A stretch of 64,000 bases of DNA from Maritimibacter sp. DP1N21-5 (GCF_019218295.1 NZ_JAHUZF010000006.1:248001-312000), one strand, 5' to 3'. Positions 19,014-28,574 are shown, numbered from the stretch's first letter. Notes: generated by a model from the letters alone, not told the origin. Translations and numbers: made by a program.

Positions 19014-20522
19014 TCACTCGCCGCGCGGGAACCGCTGGCTGCCTTCCAGATCGTTGAGGTCCATGTGGTTGCGCATGTAGCGCTCCGAGGCCTTTTGCAG
19101 GGGTTGGTGGTCCCATGGGAAATAAGCGCCGTTGCGAAGCGCCTCGTAGACGACCCAGCGGCGGGCTTGGCTTGCGCGCACGTCGGCGTCGAAGCGGTCC
19201 AGGTTCCATTTCTGGTCGGCGAAGGCACGCATCTCGGCCAGTTTCGGGTGATCGGGCGCGGTTTGCGCAAGGTTCACAAGCTCGTTCGGATCGGTCGTGA
19301 GGTCGAAGAGTTGTTCGGGGTCTAGGTCACAGCGGGTGTATTTCCAGCCGTCCTCGACCACCGCGACGAGCGGCGCATTGGAGGCTTCGGCGGCGTATTC
19401 CATGAGCACCGGCTCGGCGCGCGGGGTGCCCTGCGCCAGCGACACAAGGCTCTGGCCGTCGGTCCAGGGCGCGATTTCCGAAAGGTCGATCCCGGCGAGG
19501 TCGCCCAGTGTCGGATTCACGTCCATGGTCGAGACGGGCGTGGTTTCCAGTCGCGGTTCCAGTCCCGGCGCCGCGATCATCAGCGGCACTCGCGCGGAGC
19601 CTTCGAAGAAGTTCATCTTGTACCACAGACCGCGCTCGCCCAGCATGTCGCCGTGGTCCGACAGGAACAGGATGACCGCGTTCTGCCGGGTGGTCGTGAG
19701 CGCCTCCATCACCTCGCCGATCTTGTCGTCGAGGTAGGAGATATTGGCGAAATAGGCGCGGCGCGCCCGGCGGATGTGGTCCTCGGTGATGTCGTAGCTG
19801 CGCCAGTCGTTCGCGTCGAAAATGCGCTGGGCGTGGGGGTCGTGATCCTCGTAGGGCATCGCGGGCACTTCGGGCAGGAGGTGTTCGCAGTCCTCGTAAA
19901 GGTCCCAGTATTTCTTGCGCGCCACGTAGGGATCGTGGGGGTGCGTGAAGCTCACCGTCAGGCACCATGGGCGGTCGTCCTTGCCGCGCGCCAGGTCGTA
20001 GACTTTCATCTTGGCGAAATGCGCGACCTCGTCGTCGTATTCCATCTGGTTGGTGATCTCGGCCACGCCTGCGCCGGTGACGGAGGCCATGTTGTGATAC
20101 CACCAGTCGATCCGCTCGCCGGGCTTGCGGTAGTCGGGGGTCCAGCCGAAGTCCGCGGGATAAATGTCGGTGGTCAGCCTTTCTTCGAAGCCGTGAAGCT
20201 GGTCCGGCCCGACGAAATGCATCTTGCCCGACAGCGCGGTGTAGTAGCCCGCGCGGCGCAGGTGGTGGGCGTAGGTGGGGATGTCCGACCGGAACTCGGC
20301 CGCGTTGTCATAGACCCCGGTGCGCGAGGGCAGTTGGCCAGACATGAAGGATGCCCGCCCGGGCGCGCAGAGCGGCGAGCCGGTATAGGCATTGCGAAAC
20401 CGCACCGAGCGCGCCGCGAGCGCCTTCAGGTTGGGGGCATGGAGCCAGTCGGCGGGGCCGTCGGGAAACAGGGTCCCGTTCAGTTGGTCCACCATGAAGA
20501 TCAGGATATTCGGCTGGCTCAT
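19014..20522 (-). CDS. betC: Choline-sulfatase
   Basis: Protein of 502 aa of the type I sulfatase family. It hydrolyses choline-O-sulfate to choline and sulfate, feeding betA. The sulfatase signature CAPGR starts at Cys52, the residue converted to formylglycine; an FGE-type activating enzyme must be encoded elsewhere. Metal-binding elements include MVDQLNG near the N terminus and [14 protein letters not shown]. The start overlaps the betI stop (ATGA), so the two are coupled. No signal peptide, so it acts in the cytoplasm on imported choline sulfate. Confidence 0.95.
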   Translation of the reverse strand: MSQPNILIFMVDQLNGTLFPDGPADWLHAPNLKALAARSVRFRNAYTGSPLCAPGRASFMSGQLPSRTGVYDNAAEFRSDIPTYAHHLRRAGYYTALSGKMHFVGPDQLHGFEERLTTDIYPADFGWTPDYRKPGERIDWWYHNMASVTGAGVAEITNQMEYDDEVAHFAKMKVYDLARGKDDRPWCLTVSFTHPHDPYVARKKYWDLYEDCEHLLPEVPAMPYEDHDPHAQRIFDANDWRSYDITEDHIRRARRAYFANISYLDDKIGEVMEALTTTRQNAVILFLSDHGDMLGERGLWYKMNFFEGSARVPLMIAAPGLEPRLETTPVSTMDVNPTLGDLAGIDLSEIAPWTDGQSLVSLAQGTPRAEPVLMEYAAEASNAPLVAVVEDGWKYTRCDLDPEQLFDLTTDPNELVNLAQTAPDHPKLAEMRAFADQKWNLDRFDADVRASQARRWVVYEALRNGAYFPWDHQPLQKASERYMRNHMDLNDLEGSQRFPRGE

Positions 20523-21094
20523 TGGTCCTCCAGTAGCCGGTTCAGGACGTGGATCACCCGCGCGGCGGCAAGCTCCCCGTCGGTGAGGTCGCCCAGGGCG
20601 TGGCGCAGGTAGACACCGTCGATCAGGGCGCCGATCACCTCGGCGACCTCACCCGCGCGCAGGCCCACGAGGGGGCGCAGGTCGTGCATGAGATTCGACC
20701 GAAGCCGCCGGTGATAGACGGCGAGGAGCCGCGCGGCGCCCTTGTCCGATTGAGCATGGACGTAGAAATTCAACCAGCTCGCCACGACTTCCGGCTCGAA
20801 GTTGCCGGTCTCGAACGACGCCCGGACGATCGCGGAGAGCCGGGCGCGCGGCCCGTCCGCCCGCGCCAGTTCGCGCACCACCCATTCGCCGTAGACGGTG
20901 AGGATATAGCGCATCGCGGCCAGGAAAATCTGGTCCTTCGAGCCGAAATAATGATGGGCGAGCGCCGAGGACATGCCCGCGCGTTTCGCGATCCGGCTCA
21001 CGGTCACGTCGAGTGACCCGACGGCCCCGATTTCCGCAATCGTGGCTTTCACCAGCGCCTCGCGGCGGATAGGCTCCATTCCAACCTTGGGCAT
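20519..21094 (-). CDS. betI: BetI, TetR-family repressor of betaine synthesis genes
   Basis: Protein of 191 aa. The N-terminal TetR helix-turn-helix (LDVTVSRIAKRAGMSSALAHHYFGSKDQIF) and the BetI-type C-terminal domain (RLRSNLMHDLRPLV, GALIDGVYLRHAL) are clear. BetI represses bet genes until choline is present. It is the first gene of the minus-strand operon and faces choX across a 101-base gap that holds a perfect 20-base operator. Coupled to betC by ATGA. Confidence 0.95.
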   Translation of the reverse strand: MPKVGMEPIRREALVKATIAEIGAVGSLDVTVSRIAKRAGMSSALAHHYFGSKDQIFLAAMRYILTVYGEWVVRELARADGPRARLSAIVRASFETGNFEPEVVASWLNFYVHAQSDKGAARLLAVYHRRLRSNLMHDLRPLVGLRAGEVAEVIGALIDGVYLRHALGDLTDGELAAARVIHVLNRLLEDQ

Positions 21095-21133
21095 AATATC
21101 CTCTTGTCAGGTTGCCTTTTAGGTGCTCAAACT

Positions 21134-21153
21134 TTGATTGACTCGTCAATCAA
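21134..21153. promoter_or_regulatory. BetI operator between betI and choX
   Basis: Perfect nine-base inverted repeat, TTGATTGAC and GTCAATCAA, separated by TC. It resembles known BetI sites (ATTGA...TCAAT type). It is 39 bases from the betI start and 42 bases from the choX start, so one dimer could control both divergent arms. The only such palindrome I find in the window. Confidence 0.85.
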
Positions 21154-21195
21154 GAAAACGAGCGACACAGATTGATCAAAACAGGGAAGCTCAGA

Positions 21196-22110
21196 ATGAA
21201 CCTTAGAACCACTCTTTCCACGCTCGCGATCCTCGCGGTGGCGGGCCCGGCCATGGCCGAATGCACCGAAGTCTCCATGTCCGACGTGGGCTGGACCGAT
21301 ATCACCACGACGACATCCGCCGCGAAACACGTGCTCGAAGCGCTGGGCTACGAAGTCGACGTCAAGGTGCTCTCCGTCCCCGTGACCTTCGCCTCGCTCG
21401 AATCGGACGACGTGGACATCTTCCTCGGCAACTGGATGCCCGCGCAGTCCGGCGCCATCGGCCCCTATCTCGATTCGGGCGAGATCGACGTGCTGAACAC
21501 CAATCTCGAAGGCACCAAATACACGCTCGCCGTGCCGACCTATGCCTATGACGCGGGGCTTCAGTCTTATGAGGACATCGCCAACTTCCGCGAGGAACTC
21601 GACGGCAAGATCTATGGCATCGAGCCGGGCAATGAAGGCAACGCCTATCTCATCGGCCTGACCGAAGAAAACACCTTCGGTCTCGAAGGCTTCGAGGTCG
21701 TGGAAAGCTCCGAGCAGGGGATGCTGTCGGAAGTGGCCCGCGCCTATCGTGACGAAAAGCCGGTCGTGTTCCTGGGCTGGGAACCGCATCCGATGAACGC
21801 CAACTTCTCGCTCAAGTACCTGCCGGGCGGCGAAGATTTCTTCGGCGGCGAAGGCATCGTCCAGACCGTGTCGCGCGCCGGCTTCGCGGAGGAGTGCCCG
21901 AACCTTGGCAAGCTCTTCAGCCAGATGGATTTCACGCTCGAGATGGAGAACGGCATCATGGGCCAGATCCTCGATGACGGGATGGATGCCGATGACGCGA
22001 CGATGGCCTGGCTTCAGGAAAACCCGGACGCCTGGAAGGCCTGGGTGGACGGCGTGACCACCGTGGATGGCGGCGACGCCGTGGCGGCGGTCGAAGCCGC
22101 GCTTCAGTAA
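21196..22110 (+). CDS. choX: Choline ABC transporter, substrate-binding protein
   Basis: Protein of 304 aa, OpuAC/ChoX family. Signal peptide at 1-21 (ending AMA, mature N terminus ECTEV), so periplasmic. Family features include VGWTDI at the start of the mature part, FLGNWMPAQ, and a late VVFLGWEPHPMN segment; the tryptophans and tyrosines supply the aromatic box for the trimethylammonium group. The start at 21196 has AGGGAAG upstream. First gene of the cho transport operon behind the BetI operator. Confidence 0.94.
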   Translation: MNLRTTLSTLAILAVAGPAMAECTEVSMSDVGWTDITTTTSAAKHVLEALGYEVDVKVLSVPVTFASLESDDVDIFLGNWMPAQSGAIGPYLDSGEIDVLNTNLEGTKYTLAVPTYAYDAGLQSYEDIANFREELDGKIYGIEPGNEGNAYLIGLTEENTFGLEGFEVVESSEQGMLSEVARAYRDEKPVVFLGWEPHPMNANFSLKYLPGGEDFFGGEGIVQTVSRAGFAEECPNLGKLFSQMDFTLEMENGIMGQILDDGMDADDATMAWLQENPDAWKAWVDGVTTVDGGDAVAAVEAALQ

Positions 22111-22148
22111 GGATGACGGGCGGCGGGGCAACCTGCCGCCCTTTTCCT

Positions 22149-22754
22149 ATGCGTGCCACAGGATTCCTCTTCTGCCTCGTTCCGGCCCTTGGCCTTTCGC
22201 CCGCCTGGGCGACCTGTCCGACAGCGGCCGACCTTGGGACGGGCGGCATAACGCTGGTCCAGAACGACCCGACCTTCAGGCGGTCGGATTACGAGGTCGC
22301 GGCCGAGGGGCTCACGGAAGTGCGGCTCTATGAGCAGGAGGGCAGGACCCTTCAGCGGGTCGTGACCTATGCCCACGGGCTGGCACCGACGACGGAAACC
22401 CGGCCGGAGGGGCTGGTGCAGATCAGCTATGCGGGCGATGTGGCCGCGCTGGACCGGATCGACCGCGAGGGAGCCGTGGTGCTCGACGCCAAATGGCTGG
22501 GTCCCGTCAGGAGACTTGCCGACTTGCAGATCGCCTACCGCTTTGCCGAGGCGCGCGAGATGGTCATTCAGACCTGCGCCTACCGGGTGTTCGACATTGA
22601 AGAGGTCTGGGTGCTGGATGGCGACGACATCGTCCGTCGAACCGTCGCTTTCGCACCAGACCTGGGGCTGATCCTGTCGGCTCATGACAAGGAAGAAACG
22701 GGCGAAGATTTCGCCTATTCGTGGATAGGAACCGCCGCCGACATCGCCCGCTAG
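22149..22754 (+). CDS. Secreted protein of unknown function within the cho operon
   Basis: Protein of 201 aa with signal peptide (1-21, ending SPAWA). The mature part begins TCPTAADLGTGGITLVQND and contains two cysteines (TCPT and TCAYRV), probably a disulfide. I recognise no family. It lies 38 bases after choX and 39 bases before choW, same strand, so it is transcribed with the choline uptake genes. It interrupts the usual choX-choW-choV order. The RBS is weak (CTTTTCCT), so expression may depend on the choX ribosomes. Confidence 0.72.
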   Translation: MRATGFLFCLVPALGLSPAWATCPTAADLGTGGITLVQNDPTFRRSDYEVAAEGLTEVRLYEQEGRTLQRVVTYAHGLAPTTETRPEGLVQISYAGDVAALDRIDREGAVVLDAKWLGPVRRLADLQIAYRFAEAREMVIQTCAYRVFDIEEVWVLDGDDIVRRTVAFAPDLGLILSAHDKEETGEDFAYSWIGTAADIAR

Positions 22755-22793
22755 AGGCGAGCGGCGGCTCATCATCAGGGACAAGAAACGCGC

Positions 22794-23627
22794 ATGGATT
22801 GGCTCGAAGACAGAAAGATCCCGGTGGGGCGATGGGCACGCAACCTGTTCGATTGGCTACAGGACATCGGCGGCCCTTTCTTCGACTGGATCGCCAACGT
22901 GATGGAAGGGCTGATCAACAGCATTCTCTGGGTGCTGCAAACGCCGCATCCGCTCATCATCGTCGCGGTCTTCGCGGGGCTGACGTGGTATCTGCAACGC
23001 AACTGGAAAACGCCCGCCTTCGTGGTGGTCGGCCTGATTTTCATCCTGAATCAGGGCTACTGGGAGGAAACGACCGAAAGCCTCACGCTGGTTCTATCGG
23101 CCTGTCTCGTCTGTATGGCCATCGGCGTGCCCATCGGCATCGCGGCGGCGCACCGGCCCCGGTTCTATGCAGGCCTCAGGCCGCTTCTCGACCTCATGCA
23201 GACGCTGCCGACCTTCGTCTATCTGATCCCGGCCATCGTGTTCTTCGGTATCGGCATGGTGCCGGGGCTTCTGGCAACCGTGATCTTCGTGCTGCCCGCG
23301 CCGATCCGCATGACCCAGCTCGGCGTCGCCTCCACCCCTACCTCGCTGATCGAGGCGGGACAGGCCTTCGGCGCGACCGGGCGCCAGCTTCTGTGGAAGG
23401 TCGAGCTGCCTTATGCGCTACCTCAGATCATGACCGGGCTCAACCAGACCATCATGCTGTCGCTGTCCATGGTCGTGGTCGCCGCGCTGGTCGGGGCCAA
23501 TGGCCTTGGCGTGCCGGTCGTGCGCGCGCTCAACTCGGTCAACACCGCACTGGGCTTTGAGAGCGGCTTCGTCATCGTGGTGGTGGCGATCATTCTGGAC
23601 CGTATGCTGAGGATCGAACGCAAATGA
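22794..23627 (+). CDS. choW: Choline ABC transporter, permease
   Basis: Protein of 277 aa with about six membrane segments, of the ProW/OpuAB/ChoW family. The binding-protein-dependent transport motif (EAGQAFGATGRQLLWKVELPYALPQIMTGL, the EAA loop) contacts the ATPase. It carries choline from ChoX across the inner membrane. Its last four bases overlap choV (ATGA). Confidence 0.95.
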   Translation: MDWLEDRKIPVGRWARNLFDWLQDIGGPFFDWIANVMEGLINSILWVLQTPHPLIIVAVFAGLTWYLQRNWKTPAFVVVGLIFILNQGYWEETTESLTLVLSACLVCMAIGVPIGIAAAHRPRFYAGLRPLLDLMQTLPTFVYLIPAIVFFGIGMVPGLLATVIFVLPAPIRMTQLGVASTPTSLIEAGQAFGATGRQLLWKVELPYALPQIMTGLNQTIMLSLSMVVVAALVGANGLGVPVVRALNSVNTALGFESGFVIVVVAIILDRMLRIERK

Positions 23628-24667
23628 CCGCCGTAGAATTCGACAACGTCTCAATCGTTTTTGGCGACGACCCGCAAAGCGCGCTTCCCCTCATGGACAA
23701 GGGCCAGACCCGCTCCGAAGTGCAGCAGGCGACCGATCAGGTGCTGGGTGTCCACAACTGCTCGCTCTCCGTGGCAGAAGGCGAAATCCTCGTGCTCATG
23801 GGTCTCTCCGGCTCCGGGAAGTCAACGCTGCTCCGGGCGGTGAACGGGCTCAATCCCGTGGTGCGCGGGGCGGTCAGGGTGCTCGACAAGGACCGGCTCG
23901 TCGATGTGACCAATGCCGATCCGCAGACGCTTCGCCACGTCCGTCTGTCGCTCGTGTCGATGGTGTTCCAGCAGTTCGGCCTGCTCCCCTGGCGCTCGGT
24001 GCGAGACAACGTGGGGCTGGGGCTCGAGCTGGGCGGGCAGTCCAAGGCCGAGCGTCACGCCAAGGTCGACGAACAGCTCGCCGTTGTGGGGCTGTCCGAT
24101 TGGGCCGACCGCATGGTGGGCGAATTGTCCGGCGGAATGCAGCAGCGCGTGGGCCTTGCGCGCGCCTTCGCCACCGGGGCGCCGATCCTGCTCATGGACG
24201 AGCCCTATTCCGCGCTCGACCCGCTCATCCGCACGCGGCTTCAGGATGAGCTCATAGAGCTTCAGGAGAAGTTCAAATGCACCATCATTTTCGTGAGCCA
24301 CGACCTCGACGAGGCCTTCAAGATCGGCGACCGTATCGCGATCATGGAGGGCGGGCGCATCGTCCAGTGCGGCACCCCGCGCGAAATTTTCACGGCACCG
24401 GCGAACGACTACGTCGCGGACTTCGTGGCCCATATGAACCCCTTGGGCGTGCTCACCGCCGAGGACGTCATGACCCCCGCCACGGCCAACAGCGTTGGCG
24501 AGATCGACGCAGCCACCAAGGTGCGCGAGGTCATGGCGGCGCTGAAATCCGTCACCGGTCCACTCGCCGTCGTGAAGGACGGCGCGACCATCGGGCAGGT
24601 GTCTTCCGACAGCGTGCTGACGTCCTTGGGCGACCCGCGCGGCGCGGCGGCTACCGCTGCCGAGTGA
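23624..24667 (+). CDS. choV: Choline ABC transporter, ATP-binding protein
   Basis: Protein of 347 aa, ProV/OpuAA type. Walker A GLSGSGKST at about 60-68, signature LSGGMQQRVGLARA, Walker B ILLMDEPYSALDP and the switch His in IIFVSHDLDE are intact. The C-terminal ~80 residues contain a single CBS-like stretch (EDVMTPATANSVGEI...GPLAVVKDG), shorter than the tandem CBS pair of osmosensing OpuA, so ionic-strength gating is doubtful. Overlaps choW by four bases; its stop touches the stop of the convergent EamA gene. Confidence 0.95.
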   Translation: MTAVEFDNVSIVFGDDPQSALPLMDKGQTRSEVQQATDQVLGVHNCSLSVAEGEILVLMGLSGSGKSTLLRAVNGLNPVVRGAVRVLDKDRLVDVTNADPQTLRHVRLSLVSMVFQQFGLLPWRSVRDNVGLGLELGGQSKAERHAKVDEQLAVVGLSDWADRMVGELSGGMQQRVGLARAFATGAPILLMDEPYSALDPLIRTRLQDELIELQEKFKCTIIFVSHDLDEAFKIGDRIAIMEGGRIVQCGTPREIFTAPANDYVADFVAHMNPLGVLTAEDVMTPATANSVGEIDAATKVREVMAALKSVTGPLAVVKDGATIGQVSSDSVLTSLGDPRGAAATAAE

Positions 24668-25603
24668 TCACCCCTTGGTCTGATGCGGCGAGGGAGTCAC
24701 CCGCCGCTTCAGCACCGCCTCGCGCCAGGTGATGAAGGTCACCGCCGAGATGATCACCGTGCCGCCCCCGATGACCCAGGGATCGAGGCCCTCGTCGAAG
24801 AACAGGGCTCCCAGGGCGACGGACCAGACGAGTTGCAGGAAGGTGACCGGCTGTGTGACCGTGAGCGGCGCGGCCGCGAAGGCGAGCGTCATGGTGTAAT
24901 GCCCGGCGGTGGCGACACCCGCGACGAGAAAAAGCCACCCCAGTTCGGCAGGCGTCGGCGTGACCCAGTTCATCAGCGCAAAGGGCGCGAGGCCGATGGT
25001 GACGGTGATCGACAGCATGCCGACCACGGCCGCTGGTGAGACACGACCCGCAAGCCGCCCTGCGATCAGGTAGCTGACCGCGAAGAACACGGCAGTGGCG
25101 AGCATCGCGACGTGACCCGGCTCGATCGCCCGGGCACCGGGTCGCAGGATGATCAGTGCGCCGATGAGGGCGGCGACGATGGCCCCGAGTCGCCGGGCCG
25201 CGAGCGCCTCGCCGAAGAAGAGGGCGGCGCCGATCGTGACGAAGACGGGGTTGAGGTAATTGATCGCGGTCACCTCGGCCAAGGGGATCTGCGTCATCGC
25301 ATAGAACCAGAGGATTACCCCGGCCGAATGCGCGACGCCGCGCAGGGCAAAGATGCCCAGCGTGCGCCGGTCCAGTCGCGCGGCCCGGATTGGTCCGAGC
25401 ATCGGGATCAGGAAGCCAAGCCCCAAGGCATAGCGCAGGAACGACGTCTCGGCCGGCGGAAGCCGGTCGCCGAGATTCTTCACGACCGCCGTCATGATGA
25501 CGAAGAGGAGCCCGGTGACGAGCATCCAGAAGACGCCTGCGACCGGCCGCGCGGTGCCTGAGTCATGTGAAACAACCATGCTGCGTGATGCGCCGAAGGA
25601 CAT
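24668..25603 (-). CDS. EamA/DMT-family transporter
   Basis: Protein of about 311 aa with ten predicted membrane segments in two EamA repeats (GLLFVIMTAVVKNLGDRLPPAE to GALIILRPGARA, then MLATAVFFAVSYLIAGRL to GGGTVIISAVTFI). The GALIILRP ending of the first repeat is typical. An exporter or permease of small metabolites in the inner membrane; substrate unknown. No good ribosome site stands before any of the starts; 25603 gives full length, 25579 is an alternative. The gene converges with choV with no gap. Confidence 0.85.
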   Translation of the reverse strand: MSFGASRSMVVSHDSGTARPVAGVFWMLVTGLLFVIMTAVVKNLGDRLPPAETSFLRYALGLGFLIPMLGPIRAARLDRRTLGIFALRGVAHSAGVILWFYAMTQIPLAEVTAINYLNPVFVTIGAALFFGEALAARRLGAIVAALIGALIILRPGARAIEPGHVAMLATAVFFAVSYLIAGRLAGRVSPAAVVGMLSITVTIGLAPFALMNWVTPTPAELGWLFLVAGVATAGHYTMTLAFAAAPLTVTQPVTFLQLVWSVALGALFFDEGLDPWVIGGGTVIISAVTFITWREAVLKRRVTPSPHQTKG

Positions 25604-25641
25604 GGAAGCACAAGTGAAAGTCGACGATTGACAAGTCTTAC

Positions 25642-25659
25642 TAAAACAGTCAGGTTTTA
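25642..25659. promoter_or_regulatory. Short dyad upstream of the hemP genes
   Basis: TAAAAC and GTTTTA form six-base arms with spacer AGTCAG. A TTGACA (25628-25633) lies just before. It may be an operator in the promoter of the small ORF-hemP unit. It does not fit a Fur, Irr or RirA consensus that I know, so the regulator is open. Confidence 0.35.
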
Positions 25660-25718
25660 AGGAACTCCTCCAGCCAAGCCCCGAGGCCAGCCAGAGGCGA
25701 CGCGAACAGGAGTGAGCT

Positions 25719-25898
25719 ATGCAAACCGACACCGACGGCGCGGACCATCCGTCCCATGTCTCCGACCATATCCAGACCGAACGAACCCATTGGAGCGACT
25801 TCATGGATATCCTGTCGGAATCCAGCCTCTCTGGCGGGCACGGCCTGTCATGGCTGATCGACCGGATGACCCGGATCTCGGAGGGGGCACGGACATGA
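25719..25898 (+). CDS. Small 59-aa protein coupled to hemP
   Basis: An ATG at 25719 has an excellent ribosome site (CAGGAG, six bases upstream) and opens a 59-codon frame. It ends in ATGA, sharing four bases with the hemP start. The product is His/Asp-rich at the N terminus (DHPSHVSDHIQ), with a helical second half (WSDFMDILSESSLSGGHGLSWLIDRMTRI). I do not recognise it. The coupling implies it is either a real small protein or a translated leader setting hemP expression. Confidence 0.65.
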   Translation: MQTDTDGADHPSHVSDHIQTERTHWSDFMDILSESSLSGGHGLSWLIDRMTRISEGART

Positions 25899-26062
25899 AC
25901 GCCTATTCCGATTTCGAACGTGAAGCCGAGCGCGATGCGCCCTGTCCGCTGCACCGCGCCGAGGAGCTGACTCTGGGCGGGCGCACGGCCAAGATCATGC
26001 TGGGCGACAGCCTCTATACCCTGCGCATCACGCGGCAGGGCAAGCTTATCCTCACGAAGTAG
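25895..26062 (+). CDS. hemP: Hemin uptake protein HemP
   Basis: Protein of 55 aa with the HemP signature: a polar N terminus followed by GGRTAKIMLGDSLYTLRITRQGKLILTK, whose G-R-x-x-x-I...Y-x-L-R-x-T-x-x-x-K-L-I-L-T-K pattern is diagnostic. HemP proteins are tied to haem uptake and are usually iron-regulated. It is coupled (ATGA) to the preceding 59-codon gene. No haem transporter genes are in the window. Confidence 0.92.
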   Translation: MNAYSDFEREAERDAPCPLHRAEELTLGGRTAKIMLGDSLYTLRITRQGKLILTK

Positions 26063-26067
26063 ACGCC

Positions 26068-26520
26068 ATGGATGGTGCGTTTCAAAGTCCGCGTGGTGCC
26101 GCGGCCGTCGGGCAGATCGACGATCTCCCGGCCATCGAGGCGGGCGCGGTCATCGCGATGCGGCTTGCCTGCAGCCCGCCCGATGATCCGGCCCGACGGG
26201 ATTTCGCGGCCCTGCCCGGCGGCAGGACGGCGATCGAAGCGCTCGAGGACCTCACCCGGATCTGTGCGAGCTTCGGGCGGCGACCGCTCTTGCATCATGC
26301 CCTGTCGTGCCGCTGCCTTGGCGGGGACGAGGCCTGTCTGGCCCAGATGGTGGCGGCCGCGCTCGCAGGCGACCGGGACGACGCCATGGCCTTTGCCTGC
26401 CTAATGGCGCGGGCCGATATGGCGCCGGTCATCGTCGCCCATGCGGAACGCGCCGCCGTGGCATTGGCCAGAATGGCAGCGGCCCCCGCGCATTACTCAG
26501 GGGCCACCAGACTTCATTGA
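26068..26520 (+). CDS. Conserved protein of unknown function after hemP
   Basis: Protein of 150 aa, Ala-rich and helical, five bases downstream of hemP and so in the same operon. Three cysteines in a CRCLGGDEACLAQM cluster plus one in FACLMARAD are its only striking feature; with HHALSCRC they could form a metal or haem site (speculation). No signal peptide or membrane segment. I know no family name. Confidence 0.7.
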   Translation: MDGAFQSPRGAAAVGQIDDLPAIEAGAVIAMRLACSPPDDPARRDFAALPGGRTAIEALEDLTRICASFGRRPLLHHALSCRCLGGDEACLAQMVAAALAGDRDDAMAFACLMARADMAPVIVAHAERAAVALARMAAAPAHYSGATRLH

Positions 26521-26568
26521 TCATGTCAGGCCAACCTTGATCCGCAGGCTCGGCCGGATGGCGCGGCC

Positions 26569-27309
26569 TCAGAGCTGCGCCATGACCTCTTCCGACAGTT
26601 CGACGTTCGACGTCACGCGCTGCACGTCGTCGTCGTCCTCGAGCGCCTCGATCAGCTTCATGAGCTTCTGCGCGTCGTCCAGACCCAGTTCGGTCGTGGT
26701 CTGCGGTCGCCAGACGAGCTTGGTCGATTCGCTTTCGCCAAGTTCTTCTTCCAGCGCGGTCGAAACATCGTTGAGGTCGGTGTCGGCGCAATAGATGAAG
26801 TGCCCGTCTTCGCTCGATTCCACGTCCGAGGCCCCGGCCATGATCGCGGCTTCCATAACCGCATCTTCCGACCCGACCGACGCGGGATAGACGATCTCGC
26901 CCATCCGGTCGAACATGAAGGACACGGACCCGGTTTCCCCAAGGTTCCCGCCGTTCTTGCCGAAGGTCGAGCGCACGTTCGAGGCGGTGCGGTTGCGGTT
27001 GTCGGTCATCGTCTCGACGATCACCGCGACACCGTTCGGCCCGTAACCTTCATAGCGGATTTCGTCGTAATTCTCGGCGTCGCCGCCGATCGCCTTCTTG
27101 ATGGCGCGGTCGATCACGTCCTTGGGGCAGGAGTTCGACTTGGCTTCCTTCACCGCGAGCCGCAGGCGCGGGTTCTTCTCGGGGTCGGGATCGCCCATCT
27201 TCGCCGCCACGGTGATCTCCTTGGCGAATTTCGAGAACAGTTTCGACCGCACGGCGTCTTGGCGCCCTTTGCGATGCTGGATGTTCGCCCATTTTGAGTG
27301 GCCAGCCAT
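26569..27309 (-). CDS. yebC: YebC/PmpR family regulator/translation factor
   Basis: Protein of 246 aa, full-length for the family. The N terminus [27 protein letters not shown] is diagnostic (the AGHSKW block). The middle carries [14 protein letters not shown] and the end [17 protein letters not shown]. Family members bind DNA in some bacteria and help ribosomes through proline stretches in others. It stands alone, converging on the hypothetical after hemP. Confidence 0.96.
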   Translation of the reverse strand: MAGHSKWANIQHRKGRQDAVRSKLFSKFAKEITVAAKMGDPDPEKNPRLRLAVKEAKSNSCPKDVIDRAIKKAIGGDAENYDEIRYEGYGPNGVAVIVETMTDNRNRTASNVRSTFGKNGGNLGETGSVSFMFDRMGEIVYPASVGSEDAVMEAAIMAGASDVESSEDGHFIYCADTDLNDVSTALEEELGESESTKLVWRPQTTTELGLDDAQKLMKLIEALEDDDDVQRVTSNVELSEEVMAQL

Positions 27310-27415
27310 GATGCCTCCGACCTCTGGAATGCTACGGGAATTGCGTCACGGCTCTATATGGCAAGGGCAGGGGCCGGGGCAAGCCCCGCGCCAGTCGGGC
27401 CCCGGTCGGCATCGT

Positions 27416-28555
27416 TCAGTCGGGGTCGCGCCGCTGACGGGCCCGGGCGATACGGCTGGCGTGATCGTCCTGTCCGATATGCATCCGACCCGGTAGCGGA
27501 AAACGCCGATCAAAGGGCGCGCTGTCGCCGTGACCGAAAGCGCTGTCCTGCACGAAGGCGCGACCGCGCATCCAGGGCCAGACCTCCTGCCGCAGGAAGA
27601 GCTGATCATCCACCCGGCTGTTGAGCACCTTTTCACGCGCCATGGCGAAGGCGAGGATGCGTTTCCCCATCTGCGGGATATTGCCCCGATGCGCCCCCCA
27701 CATGCCGGCGAGGACAAGCTCGCTGTGGGTCACGAAATCCCGCATCACGTGAAAGGGCTGGCCGGAGTCGAGCCAGTCGGCGACGGCCACCCGTTCGCGG
27801 ATATTGAGCACGCTGTCGGCATCGCGCACCACATAGAAATCCACCTCGGGGTCATCCTCGACCAGAAATCGCCAGAACAACCCGAAACGGTTCGCGGGCA
27901 TCGACGGCACGGTCCGAAGCTGCGCACCTTCGCGGGCGAGGTCGCGGCGCGCGGATGTCGGCAGGCTGTCGTCGATGTAGAATCGCGGTGTCCAGCCGGG
28001 ATAGAGGTGCCGCGCGACGATGCAGTTGCGCAGCGCACCCTCCAGATAACGCGGGTTGTCGCCCCAGAGCGAAAACGAGATGATGTTGCGCGCGGGGCGG
28101 TCGATGTCGAAGGCCGCCGTCTTGATCGCAGGCCGCCGGACGAGGTGGCGGGCCTCTGCCTCCTTGAGATCAAGGGCCCGGCGCGACCAGTGGCGGTTCT
28201 TGTCCCATGCGCCGATCCGCCCGTAGAGCTCGGACAGGTAGGACGCCTGCAACACCGGCTTGAGCGGGCTGTCGGGGGCCTCGGCCACACGGATCGCCTC
28301 CTCCACCTGATTGGCGCGTGACAGGGCCGAGACGAGGTTCGATGCGGTCTCGCTCGTCGGATTGGCCGCGTGGAGGCGGCGGGTGATCTCGATGGCGCGG
28401 ACATGGTCCCCGGCGTTGAAGGCATGCGCCCCGAGGATGCCCCAGACGCTCGCATCGGATTCGGGCGCCTGTTCGAGGACGGATCGCTCTTCCTCGCTCA
28501 GGGTCAGGGACCCGCGCCGGATGATCTCTTGCTTAAGGCGTTCATAGTCTTTCAT
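27416..28555 (-). CDS. TPR-like plus glycosyltransferase-like protein, unknown function
   Basis: Protein of 379 aa starting at the ATG at 28555; the frame is open for 77 more codons upstream, but that part overlaps the SLC13 gene. Residues ~20-140 look like TPR or Sel1-type helices (SVWGILGAHAFNAGDHVRAIEITRRLH). The C-terminal two thirds resembles a glycosyltransferase fold: SFSLWGDNPRYLEGALRNCIVARHLYPGW, then a DxD-like VVRDADSVLNIRER, and VDDQLFLR near the end. A cytoplasmic sugar transferase is plausible; neither donor nor acceptor is indicated. It follows the SLC13 gene by 19 bases, so may be co-transcribed. Confidence 0.75.
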   Translation of the reverse strand: MKDYERLKQEIIRRGSLTLSEEERSVLEQAPESDASVWGILGAHAFNAGDHVRAIEITRRLHAANPTSETASNLVSALSRANQVEEAIRVAEAPDSPLKPVLQASYLSELYGRIGAWDKNRHWSRRALDLKEAEARHLVRRPAIKTAAFDIDRPARNIISFSLWGDNPRYLEGALRNCIVARHLYPGWTPRFYIDDSLPTSARRDLAREGAQLRTVPSMPANRFGLFWRFLVEDDPEVDFYVVRDADSVLNIRERVAVADWLDSGQPFHVMRDFVTHSELVLAGMWGAHRGNIPQMGKRILAFAMAREKVLNSRVDDQLFLRQEVWPWMRGRAFVQDSAFGHGDSAPFDRRFPLPGRMHIGQDDHASRIARARQRRDPD

Positions 28556-28574
28556 GCGGTCGCGTCGTTCCGCG

